Source: Clostridium gelidum (GTDB lineage: Bacteria; Bacillota; Clostridia; Clostridiales; Clostridiaceae). From it: DNA of 64,000 nt. The position numbers and the translations under genes are program-made. The DNA is taken from positions 5,551,001 to 5,615,000 of the forward strand of contig NZ_AP024849.1 in the NCBI RefSeq assembly GCF_019977655.1, read 5' to 3'. The notes below the pieces were generated by a model that worked only from the letters and a program-made list of their open reading frames with translations, was not told where the DNA came from and ran no database searches. Shown in pieces: positions 45,708 to 54,085 of this stretch (position 1 is the first letter of the stretch; every line of letters begins with the position of its first letter).

Positions 45708-45786
45708 TCCATGGTGACTGTTTTAAATAAATGTTGTTATAATCACGCGACTCATAGCAACATTTATTTAAAACACTCCATATGGA
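45708..45786. repeat. Complete AACAACATTTATTTAAAAC palindrome
   Basis: TCCATGGTGACTGTTTTAAA, TAAATGTTGTTATAA and, inverted, TAGCAACATTTATTTAAAAC, ACTCCATATGGA: an 80-bp imperfect palindrome. Single arms of the same sequence are at 20706, 24421 and 39152. The rest of the gap 45605-46113 is AT-rich with nothing recognised. Confidence 0.75.
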
Positions 45787-46113
45787 ATTGAAACAGTATA
45801 TATTACTTCCCTCCAATAAATTAATTTTCTGTTTTTCGGCTGCCTGTTTAGTTATCTTTAGATACTTATTTCTTAATACTTATTTTCCAGTAATTATTTT
45901 TTAACATTTATTTTTGATTATGCTGAAAAAACTCGTATCTGTTATAATAAGATTATCGAATTATTCTTAGCCTCAGATTAAAAATAATATATATTGTAAA
46001 ATGATTTCTTCATGAAATTTATGTTTTGCTTATTTATTTAAAATTTTGTGAATTTCTAAATATGATATTCATCTGAGCCTTAGAAAAAATTATATTGGGA
46101 GGCTTATTTACAT

Positions 46114-47316
46114 ATGGAAAAAATTTATTATGATGACCAATACCTTAAGGATTTTACTGCTGAAATTGTTGATATAAAAGAAATTGAAAATACATTTCAC
46201 GTTATATTAGATAAAACAGCCTTTTTCCCAGGTGGTGGCGGACAAAGCTGTGACCTTGGAAATTTAGGAGATCAAAAAATCCTTGATGTTTATGAAAAAG
46301 ATGAAATTATTTATCACGTGGTTGAAAAGAAACCAATTAAAATACATAAGGTTAAATGTGAAATTGACTGGCCTAGAAGAGCAGATTACATGCATCAACA
46401 TTTAGGTCAACATATTTTATCTGGTTCATTTTATAATCTTTTTAATGCAAATACATTTGCAATACATTTAGGTAGCGATATAAGTTCTGTTGATATTTTA
46501 GGAATTTTAAACGAAGCTCAAGTGAGAGAAGCTGAAAGGCTTGCAAATAAAATCATAGGTGATGCCCTAGCTGTAGAATCTTTCATTCCAACTAAAGCGC
46601 AGCTTAAAAAGTTATCTCTTAGACGTGCTCTTCCAAACGTTGTGGACGACATTAGAATTGTTAAAATAGATGATTTTGATATTAATGCTTGTTGTGGTCT
46701 TCACCCTGCATCAACTCAAGACCTTAGGCTTATTAAAATAAAAAGATTTGAGAAACACAAAGATGGAACAAGAATAGAATTCTTAGCTGGCGAACGTGCT
46801 GTTTCTGATTCTTTTAAAAAAGATGAATTCCAAAATTCTATATGCAAATATTTGAATTCCAACGAAGATGAAGCGATAAATGGAATAAAGAATTTAAATG
46901 AAAACTTACGTGAAGCTAATGAAAATAATAAAAACCTTAATATTTTATTAGCTAAATATCAAGTTAAAGAAATTCTTGAAAATGCAATTAAAGTAAAAAA
47001 TATTAAAGTCATAAAGGAAATATTTAATGGTGAAAATCTAAAATATATAACCACTCTAACTTCTAAGCTTGTTGAAAATGAAAATACAATTGCTTTAATG
47101 GCAGTAAAATCTGATGACAAGGTTAATCTACTATTCGCATGTTCTAAAGATGTTAAAGAAGTAAAAATGAATGACCTCTTAAAAGATGCTATATCTCTTA
47201 TTGATGGTAAAGGTGGCGGAAGTCCTATCTTGGCTCAAGGTGCTGGCAAAAATAATGCAAACCTTGAAAGTGCCCTAGACTACGCCATAAGCAAAATAAC
47301 ACAATCTTTTAATTAA
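46114..47316 (+). CDS. alaX: Alanyl-tRNA editing protein AlaX, long form
   Basis: A 400-residue free-standing editing protein that hydrolyses Ser- or Gly-tRNA(Ala). The N-terminal domain (1-90, FFPGGGGQSCD near 32) resembles the AlaRS glycine-rich domain. The zinc site is HQHLGQH near 93 and CCGLH near 193. A coiled coil (245-285) leads to a DHHA1 domain with GKGGGSPILAQGAG near 372. This is the AlaX-L architecture, of usual length. GGGAGGC lies before the ATG. It is a single gene. Confidence 0.9.
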   Translation: MEKIYYDDQYLKDFTAEIVDIKEIENTFHVILDKTAFFPGGGGQSCDLGNLGDQKILDVYEKDEIIYHVVEKKPIKIHKVKCEIDWPRRADYMHQHLGQHILSGSFYNLFNANTFAIHLGSDISSVDILGILNEAQVREAERLANKIIGDALAVESFIPTKAQLKKLSLRRALPNVVDDIRIVKIDDFDINACCGLHPASTQDLRLIKIKRFEKHKDGTRIEFLAGERAVSDSFKKDEFQNSICKYLNSNEDEAINGIKNLNENLREANENNKNLNILLAKYQVKEILENAIKVKNIKVIKEIFNGENLKYITTLTSKLVENENTIALMAVKSDDKVNLLFACSKDVKEVKMNDLLKDAISLIDGKGGGSPILAQGAGKNNANLESALDYAISKITQSFN

Positions 47317-47359
47317 TACAAAGATAGATGGGACTGTAGATAGATTTCCTCGTAAACTC

Positions 47360-47416
47360 GTACTTATGTATAACTCGGTGAAATTCAATGCATATTTGTT
47401 CTAGTTTCCTTAAGAA
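47360..47416. repeat. Decayed half of a family A fold-back element
   Basis: GTACTTATGTATAACTCGGT, GAAATTCAATGCATATTTG and TTCCTTAAGAAAATTTA follow, in order, the right arm of the elements at 24651 and 29456 read on the opposite strand. The partner arm is missing. It lies between the alaX and esterase stop codons. Confidence 0.55.
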
Positions 47417-47425
47417 AATTTATTT

Positions 47426-48325
47426 CTATGATGATTTTATGATTTCAATAATTTGTTCTCTTGCTTTTTTTGATTCAGGAAAGAAAAGCAAGGGCCAAAT
47501 ATGAAGCATTGAAGGATATTCATAATAGTTTATCTTTATTCCTTTTTGCTCTGCTATGATTTTTAACTTCTTGGCATCTGGATATAATATATCATTAGTC
47601 CCTGTGAACAAACTAATTTTCCCAAGATCTTCAATGTCACCGTAAATCGGGCTAACCAAGTAATGTTTTGAACCCTTTTCTCCTCCATACCACTTACCAA
47701 TATTAATTAATGAAGGTACTGCTAACATTAGGTCAAGTTTCTCTACTTCAGGTATTTCAGGATTGCAAAGTGACATATCTAAAGCTGGTGATATAAGAAT
47801 TATGTTCCCAGGCTGTGGCAAGTTCTTTTCTTTTAAAAGCTCTGCTAAGGCAAGGCTCATACCCCCACCTGCCGAATCACCCATGATTACTATATCCTTA
47901 AGTTTTACCTCTGAAATAATATGATTATATATTGGAACAATCATATTAAATACGTCTTGGTGTTCATGTTTCGGTAATAAAGGATAAATAGGAATAGTTA
48001 TTGTGCATCCCAATTCATCTGATATTTTTTCCAAGAATTCCCAATGCATGATATTAATTTCATATACATATCCTCCTCCATGAAGAAAAAGAATATGTTT
48101 TTGTCCTACATCTTTTAATGGTTTCATTATATAATAACAATAACCATTTATATCATTTTTGATAATATTAAATCTATTCTTGATTACTTTAGGCGGCTCA
48201 TGACTTTCTGATAATTGCCTTTTTTCTATACTATCTCTAAGCTCATTACCAGTTAATTGCCACATTTTATTTAGTTTAATGATCCGCAATATAATTTTTG
48301 CTAACTTACTTCCAATGCTCTCCAT
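47426..48325 (-). CDS. Alpha/beta hydrolase, HSL-type esterase
   Basis: A 299-residue cytosolic esterase/lipase of the hormone-sensitive lipase group. The oxyanion motif is LHGGGYVYE near 80; the nucleophile serine is in GDSAGGGMS near 150; the acid is probably the aspartate in TGTNDILYPD near 240, and the histidine is in MLHIWPL near 270. No signal peptide. AAAGGAG lies before the ATG. The substrate is unknown, presumably a short-chain ester. Confidence 0.85.
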   Translation of the reverse strand: MESIGSKLAKIILRIIKLNKMWQLTGNELRDSIEKRQLSESHEPPKVIKNRFNIIKNDINGYCYYIMKPLKDVGQKHILFLHGGGYVYEINIMHWEFLEKISDELGCTITIPIYPLLPKHEHQDVFNMIVPIYNHIISEVKLKDIVIMGDSAGGGMSLALAELLKEKNLPQPGNIILISPALDMSLCNPEIPEVEKLDLMLAVPSLINIGKWYGGEKGSKHYLVSPIYGDIEDLGKISLFTGTNDILYPDAKKLKIIAEQKGIKINYYEYPSMLHIWPLLFFPESKKAREQIIEIIKSS

Positions 48326-48361
48326 ATTATCTCCTTTTCAAATTTCACTTATACCTTCAAT

Positions 48362-48505
48362 TATATACCAAAACAATAATAAAGGTCATGCTTATGTATA
48401 ATGTTGCATGTTCGGATTTATCTGTAAATATTTTTTCAGTAGAAGTTCACAGATAAATCCTCAGCAAACATAACAAATGCGTGACCTTTATTTTGGTTGT
48501 ATATA
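48362..48505. repeat. Fold-back hairpin behind the receptor fragment
   Basis: About 144 bp: TATATACCAAAACAATAATA, AAGGTCATGCTTATGT, ATGTTGCATGTTCGGATTTA, TCTGT on the left pairs with ACAGATAAATCCTCAGCAAA, CATAACAAATGCGTGACCTT, TATTTTGGTTGTATATA on the right. The whole element is a single stem. It lies 15 bp from the end of the receptor fragment at 48520. Confidence 0.75.
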
Positions 48506-48519
48506 CACATAAGCGCATG

Positions 48520-48813
48520 TTATATTTTAAATCCTTCTATTAGATTATTTAAGTCTTGTGCAAGTATAGCTTGGCTTTCAGCAGTAGCTGCAACTTGTTC
48601 CATGCTTATAGTTGTTTGTGTTATACCCTCTAGGATCTTTGATGAATTCTTTGTTGATTTATCTGAATTAGTTGCCATATTCTCAACAATTGAATTTATT
48701 TCATCTATTGAAGCATTTAGTTCCTGTGACATAGCTGCAATATCTTCAGATATGGTACTTATCTCTTCTATAGCCATCTCTACATAAAAATTTATATTAA
48801 ATAAAAAAGTCAT
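48520..48813 (-). pseudogene. C-terminal fragment of a chemotaxis receptor gene
   Basis: A 97-residue frame whose last 85 residues (EEISTISEDIAAMSQELNAS, TISMEQVAATAESQAILAQD, LNNLIEGFKI) match the C-terminal helix of methyl-accepting chemotaxis proteins. HAMP, membrane and hairpin-tip parts are missing, and no clear ribosome site precedes the frame. It is most likely a gene end left after deletion. Confidence 0.75.
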
Positions 48814-48896
48814 TATATTTTTCTAAATCATTTTTCCTACATGGTAGTAATGATTAATTAAAAATATAATGACTATATTGGTAATGTTACAATGAT

Positions 48897-49103
48897 CTAT
48901 TCTTCAATTTTGACTACATCATAGCCTTCTTCTTCAATTGCTGCCTTTAATTCTTCGTTACTATTTGTAGTTTCAACTATTGCACAGTTATTTTCAAGGC
49001 TAACTTCTACTGAAGTCACTTTGTCCAAGCCCTCTAAAGCCTCCTTTACATGACCTACACAATGTTCACAACTCATTCCTTCAATTAATATTTTCTTTTT
49101 CAT
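48897..49103 (-). CDS. copZ: Copper chaperone CopZ
   Basis: A 68-residue heavy-metal-associated domain with the metal site GMSCEHC (cysteines near 12 and 15). It binds Cu(I) in the cytosol and passes it to the CopA ATPase encoded 72 bp upstream. Length is typical. It is the last gene of the csoR-copA-copZ group, all on the minus strand. Confidence 0.92.
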   Translation of the reverse strand: MKKKILIEGMSCEHCVGHVKEALEGLDKVTSVEVSLENNCAIVETTNSNEELKAAIEEEGYDVVKIEE

Positions 49104-49175
49104 ACTTATCCCTCCATATTTTTAAATTAATTTATAATCCTTTATCAATTCATAATTATGAATTGTAAATTGATA

Positions 49176-51605
49176 CTATACTTTGAAATTTCTTAGTCTT
49201 AGTGCATTTGTAAGTACTGAAACTGAGCTTAAGCTCATTGCTGCCGCTGCTATCATTGGATTTAGTAATGGCCCTCCAAATATATGAAGAACACCCATTG
49301 CTACTGGGATTCCAAGTACGTTATATCCAAATGCCCAGAATAAATTTTGTTTTATATTTTTAATGGTTGCTTTGCTTAATTTAATTGCTGTTATAACATC
49401 CATCAAATCACTTCTCATAAGGACTATATCTGCAGATTCAATTGCAACATCAGTACCTGATCCTATTGCAATTCCAACATCAGCTTGTGCTAAGGCCGGT
49501 GCATCATTTATTCCATCTCCAACCATAGCTACTTTTATATTTTCTCCTTGAAGCTTTTTGACTTCATTTGCTTTATCCTCTGGTAAAACTTCTGCGAGCA
49601 CTATGTCAATTCCAACTTGCGCAGCTATAGCATCTGCTGTTTTCTTATTATCACCAGTAATCATAGCAACCTTTATCCCCATTTTATGAAGGGCTTCTAT
49701 TGCACTTTTACTACTTGGTTTAACGGTATCTGCAACAGCTACTATCCCTCTTAAAATATTGTCAATTGATATATACATAGGTGTTTTTCCTTCATTTGCT
49801 AATTTATCAGAATCTTTGGCTAAAACATCTATATCTATTCTTTTTTCATTCATTAATTTTTTATTTCCAACTAAAATAGTTTTACCATCTATTTTAACTT
49901 CTATTCCATACCCTGGAATTGCATTAAATTCTTCTATTGATTTAAGTTTTAGATTCTTTTCTTCTGCGCCTCTTACTATGGCTTCACCTAATGGATGTTC
50001 TGATCCCTTTTCAGCACTTGCTGCTAAAACTAATATTTCATTTTCTGAAATTCCATTAGTCAAAACATCTGTAACCACAGGTTTGCCTTCTGTAATTGTA
50101 CCCGTTTTATCAAATACAATGGTCTTAATTTTATGTGTTATTTCTAAAGCTTCTCCACCTTTTATTAATACACCATTTTCAGCACCTTTACCGGTTCCGA
50201 CCATTATTGCTGTTGGTGTTGCAAGGCCTAGTGCACATGGACAAGCTATTACAAGTACTGCAATAAATATTGTTAGTGCAAATACGGGAGTTTCTCCAAA
50301 GCTTAACCACCCTACAGCTGATATTATAGCTAAAATAATTACTGTAGGAACAAAATAAGCTGAAATAACATCTGAAAGTTTTGCTATTGGTGCCTTTGAT
50401 CCTTGTGCATCTTCAACTAACTTAACAATTTGAGCAAGTGCAGTATCTTTTCCAACTTTTATAGCTTTGTACTTAATAAACCCTGTTTTATTAATACTCG
50501 CTCCTATTACATTACTTCCAATGCTCTTTTCTACAGGAATACTTTCACCTGTTAACATTGATTCATCAATTGCTGTACTTCCCTCGACAACTTCCCCATC
50601 TACTGATAACTTTTCACCTGGTTTAACTAAAATGATATCCCCAACTATTACCTCTTCAGCAGGAACAATTACTTCCTTACCATCACGTATAATTGTTGCA
50701 GTTTTAGGTGCGAGTCTCATCAATGATTTAATAGCTTGTGATGTCTTCCCTTTTGAAACGGCTTCTAAGTATTTACCTAGAGTTATTAAAGTTAAAATAA
50801 CTGCTGCTGATTCAAAATATAAATGCATAGCATATTCTGTCTCTCCAATATTTATCTTATAAATACCAAATAAACCATATATAAATGCTGCAAGTGTACT
50901 TATAGCAATGAGAGAATCCATATTAGGACTCAATTTAAATACGTTTTTAATACCAATAGTATAAAACTTATATCCCATTATCATTACAGGCAGTGTCAAC
51001 ACTACTTGAATAATTGCAAAATTTAATGGATTCATCATGGAATCAATTATATGCGGAAGTGGCATCCCAAGCATATGACCCATAGTTATTATTAAAAGTG
51101 GAACTGTAAAAATTAAAGATACTATAAATCTAAAAAGCAGTATTTTACTTGCTTCTAACTTTTTCTTTCCTGTTACTTTTTCTTCTTCCTTAATTAATTT
51201 GTATCCAGCCTTATCTACAGCCGCTTTAATTTCACCATATCCAATTTCATCTTCATCTATATTTACAGTAAGTTTTTCAGTTGCAAAATTAACAACAGAA
51301 TTTTCAACTCCATGAAGCTTCTTTGTAACTCTCTCAACCCTGTTAGCACATGCAGAACATGTCATTCCTTCAACCTTAAAAGTATAAGTCTTTATATTCT
51401 TCTTAACACCATATCCTGCTTTTATTACTGCCTCTTCAATGCTTTCATTATTTAACTTTGTTTCATCAAATTGAACACTTAGAGTTTCTGTAGCAAAATT
51501 AACATTTGCATTATCTACGCCATCTAATTTCCCAACAAACCTTTCAACCCTATTTGCACATGCAGAACACGTCATTCCTTCAATTTTAAGTGCTTTTTTA
51601 TTCAT
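49176..51605 (-). CDS. copA: Copper-exporting P1B-type ATPase CopA
   Basis: An 809-residue membrane ATPase that pumps Cu(I) out of the cell. Two N-terminal metal-binding domains carry GMTCSAC (near 8 and 79). Eight membrane helices include the transport motif ACPCALGLATP near 455. The phosphorylated aspartate is in DKTGT near 498, with TGES near 348, SEHPLG near 535 and GDGINDAPALAQAD near 700. Length is normal. A CAATTG-type repeat lies in the 84-bp gap to csoR. Control should be by CsoR. Confidence 0.95.
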   Translation of the reverse strand: MNKKALKIEGMTCSACANRVERFVGKLDGVDNANVNFATETLSVQFDETKLNNESIEEAVIKAGYGVKKNIKTYTFKVEGMTCSACANRVERVTKKLHGVENSVVNFATEKLTVNIDEDEIGYGEIKAAVDKAGYKLIKEEEKVTGKKKLEASKILLFRFIVSLIFTVPLLIITMGHMLGMPLPHIIDSMMNPLNFAIIQVVLTLPVMIMGYKFYTIGIKNVFKLSPNMDSLIAISTLAAFIYGLFGIYKINIGETEYAMHLYFESAAVILTLITLGKYLEAVSKGKTSQAIKSLMRLAPKTATIIRDGKEVIVPAEEVIVGDIILVKPGEKLSVDGEVVEGSTAIDESMLTGESIPVEKSIGSNVIGASINKTGFIKYKAIKVGKDTALAQIVKLVEDAQGSKAPIAKLSDVISAYFVPTVIILAIISAVGWLSFGETPVFALTIFIAVLVIACPCALGLATPTAIMVGTGKGAENGVLIKGGEALEITHKIKTIVFDKTGTITEGKPVVTDVLTNGISENEILVLAASAEKGSEHPLGEAIVRGAEEKNLKLKSIEEFNAIPGYGIEVKIDGKTILVGNKKLMNEKRIDIDVLAKDSDKLANEGKTPMYISIDNILRGIVAVADTVKPSSKSAIEALHKMGIKVAMITGDNKKTADAIAAQVGIDIVLAEVLPEDKANEVKKLQGENIKVAMVGDGINDAPALAQADVGIAIGSGTDVAIESADIVLMRSDLMDVITAIKLSKATIKNIKQNLFWAFGYNVLGIPVAMGVLHIFGGPLLNPMIAAAAMSLSSVSVLTNALRLRNFKV

Positions 51606-51629
51606 AATTAATTTTCACCTCTTTACTTA

Positions 51630-51666
51630 TTCAATTGACAATGTAGAATTTACAATTGACAATTAA
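51630..51666. repeat. CAATTG-type repeat between csoR and copA
   Basis: TTCAATTGACAATG, TAGAATTTACAATTGACAAT just ahead of the copA ribosome region. It has the same order as at 37620. Confidence 0.65.
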
Positions 51667-51689
51667 TGATGATATTCCTTCTGAATATC

Positions 51690-51956
51690 TTATTTAGAAA
51701 GTATTTTTTCTAAAACCTTGTTAAATTCTTCTATTTTTTCTTCTGGATTATTATTAAGACAAGCTTCCTTGACACAATGACGTAAATGCCCCTGTAAAAT
51801 CATCAAATCTGCTTTTTTTATTAAAGATTGTACTGCTAGCAATTGATTGGCTACATCTATGCAATATCTATCGTCTTCAATCATTTTTATTATACCTTCA
51901 ATTTGTCCCTTTGCAGTTTTCAATGATTGAACTGCTTTTTTTCTTTCTTCACTCAT
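51690..51956 (-). CDS. csoR: CsoR-type copper-sensing repressor
   Basis: An 88-residue all-helical DUF156 repressor. The Cu(I) ligands are visible as Cys in DDRYCIDV (near 32), His in QGHLRHC (near 57) and Cys in that same motif (near 61), the C-H-C set of CsoR. Without copper it binds DNA; copper releases it. It is the first gene of the copper operon. A GC-rich operator-like sequence lies between its promoter and start codon. The operator merges with the ribosome site. Confidence 0.92.
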   Translation of the reverse strand: MSEERKKAVQSLKTAKGQIEGIIKMIEDDRYCIDVANQLLAVQSLIKKADLMILQGHLRHCVKEACLNNNPEEKIEEFNKVLEKILSK

Positions 51957-51965
51957 GTTATTTCT

Positions 51966-52025
51966 CCCCTCCCCCCTCGGGGGTGTTACTTAATATTATT
52001 ATATATCAACAATTCATTTTGTCAA
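51966..52025 (-). promoter_or_regulatory. csoR-copA promoter and CsoR operator
   Basis: On the minus strand: -35 TTGACA (52020-52025), 16-bp spacer, -10 TATAAT (51998-52003), then GTAACACCCCCGAGGGGGGAG (about 51970-51989). The C-run/G-run dyad fits CsoR operators (TACCCC...GGGGTA type). It is by far the most GC-rich stretch nearby and its end carries the GGGGAG ribosome site. Confidence 0.8.
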
Positions 52026-52070
52026 TGTTATTTTTATTTCATAAAAATCAAATCTGATTCCATAGAAATA

Positions 52071-52113
52071 AAAGGGTGTGAAATTAATTATTCTCAATTA
52101 ATTTCACACCTTG
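52071..52113 (-). terminator. Terminator behind the PAS-GGDEF-HD-GYP gene
   Basis: GGTGTGAAATTAATTGAG / AATTAATTTCACACC followed by CTTTTATTT on the minus strand, 40 bp past the stop at 52154. Confidence 0.85.
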
Positions 52114-52153
52114 ATTATTTACTGTTATTCATTTTTCTAAGTTCTTATTGTTT

Positions 52154-53926
52154 TTAGACACATACTTGAGTTTCACTTAAATATTCTGTGAATATTCTAA
52201 CTATGTCAGGATCAAATTGCTTTCCTGAACATCTTTGTAATTCTTCAATAGCATCATCTTTATTAAATACTTTTTTATAAAGATGATTATTAGTCATAGA
52301 ATCATATGCATCTGCAATACTAACAATTCTAGCTATTAGTGGTATACCTTCCCTACTTAATTTAAGAGGGTAGCCATTTCCATCCCATCTTTCATGATGT
52401 GTTAAAACACCTTTAGCAATATTATCTAATTGATTAGATGCTTTTACAATTCTATAGCCCTTTTCTGTATGTGTTTTAACTACTTCAAATTCCTCATCAG
52501 TTAAATTTCCTTCTTTAAGTAATATTTCTTCACTTATTCCTATTTTTCCTATATCATGAAGCTTTGCAACAATTGTCAATTCATCCATTACAGACATTGG
52601 AAGTGATAGTCTTTCTCCAATAATCAGACAATAGTTTACTACCCTATCTGTATGCTCCTCTGTTTCTAAACTCTTAGTTTGAAGTCCTGCTTGCAAAGAA
52701 TACATAACCGAACTGTTGAAACTATTTTTTTGTAACAATTTTTGCCTATATACCTTATCCTCTGCTTCTTTTAAAGCATCATATATACTTTTATTTATAT
52801 TATCAGTTAAGGATGCGCCTAAAGATACACTTACATCAATTAAGTCATGTTTATAATTCTCACATTGTTTAAATATTCTTTTGATAATATTCTCACACTC
52901 ATAATCAGTTGTATTCGGAATCAGAATTACATATTCATCCCCACCGGTTCTAAATATTAACTGACCCGCATTACACACATCACTAAGCACCTGAGCTATA
53001 AGTTTCAATAACTCATCACCTTCGTTATGTCCTAATGTATCATTTACTAATTTTAAACCATTTGCATCTCCCATTATCACGCCCACTGGAAGATATTCCT
53101 CAGATAAAAGTTCCTTTGCTTTTTCTTCAAAATAAGTTCTATTATATAAGCCAGTTAAAATATCCGTAAAGCTTACGTGTTTTAATTGTTCTTCAGCTTC
53201 CTTCTTTTCAGTAATATCTAAAATAAGTCCAACTACACCAACAGCCTCATTATTCTTATCTATTACAGGTACTTTTACAGCCTCAGTATATATTTTTTCC
53301 CCATTTTTTGAATTAACTACAGTTTGTACACATATACTTTGCTTATTTTTAATAACCTCATTATCTTCTTTTGTATATTTAAGTGCTAATTCTTCTGAAG
53401 AATGTATATCAAAATTGGTTTTTCCTATTGATTTGCCTATACCTTCTCTATTATAAAACTCATCAAATTCCTTATTTACATAAACGTATTTTCCATCCTT
53501 GTCTTTATAAAAAACCATTCCTGGCAATGTTTCCATTACAACCTTCAATATATTTTCTTGTTCCTCAATAATCTTATCTTTTTCATTTATAATATCTAAA
53601 TTCACATATATACCCGCTATGGCTTCTATTTCTCCATTATTATTAATCAATGGAATTATAGTGATTTTTCTATGTATTCCACCTAGATAACATTCTTCTG
53701 TTATTGGCTTCAATGAACTTATAACTAGATTACAATATCTATAACATTCATTATTTATTGCTCCATCAAAGATTTCTTCGTCTTTTAGTCCAATAAATTT
53801 TTTATTTACACCTTTATGAATATTCTCATATTCTTCATTTACATATACAAATTTTAGGTCAATATCTTTTATCCATATAGGTTGTGGAATATTATCCACT
53901 AATAATTTAAATATATTGTACTCCAT
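52154..53926 (-). CDS. PAS-PAS-GGDEF-HD-GYP cyclic-di-GMP signalling protein
   Basis: A 590-residue cytosolic protein. Two PAS domains (about 1-125 and 130-245) carry the sensing part. A GGDEF domain (250-405; LTGLYNRTYF, GGDEYVIL near 327) should make c-di-GMP; its signature reads GGDEY and no RxxD inhibitory site precedes it. The HD-GYP domain (410-590) has LHDIGKIG near 455, HHERWDGNGYPL near 510 and ADAYDSMT, the set needed to break c-di-GMP. Synthesis and breakdown may thus be switched by the PAS input. No membrane segment. AGAGGTG lies before the ATG. Confidence 0.9.
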   Translation of the reverse strand: MEYNIFKLLVDNIPQPIWIKDIDLKFVYVNEEYENIHKGVNKKFIGLKDEEIFDGAINNECYRYCNLVISSLKPITEECYLGGIHRKITIIPLINNNGEIEAIAGIYVNLDIINEKDKIIEEQENILKVVMETLPGMVFYKDKDGKYVYVNKEFDEFYNREGIGKSIGKTNFDIHSSEELALKYTKEDNEVIKNKQSICVQTVVNSKNGEKIYTEAVKVPVIDKNNEAVGVVGLILDITEKKEAEEQLKHVSFTDILTGLYNRTYFEEKAKELLSEEYLPVGVIMGDANGLKLVNDTLGHNEGDELLKLIAQVLSDVCNAGQLIFRTGGDEYVILIPNTTDYECENIIKRIFKQCENYKHDLIDVSVSLGASLTDNINKSIYDALKEAEDKVYRQKLLQKNSFNSSVMYSLQAGLQTKSLETEEHTDRVVNYCLIIGERLSLPMSVMDELTIVAKLHDIGKIGISEEILLKEGNLTDEEFEVVKTHTEKGYRIVKASNQLDNIAKGVLTHHERWDGNGYPLKLSREGIPLIARIVSIADAYDSMTNNHLYKKVFNKDDAIEELQRCSGKQFDPDIVRIFTEYLSETQVCV

Positions 53927-54085
53927 ATTATACGTTCACCTCTTTAACTTTACATAAAATAATTATACCTCAAATATTCGATAATTGTACTACATCATTA
54001 AATGTTTAACATAACTTTCCAAACAAATGTAATCACTAGCTTTTCATATAAATTTAATTTTTCTAAAATATCATCTGTAATATTA

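Noticed and set aside
49759..50358. A 199-residue plus-strand open frame over copA
   Set aside because: Antisense shadow of a strongly conserved P-type ATPase, lacking its own ribosome site.
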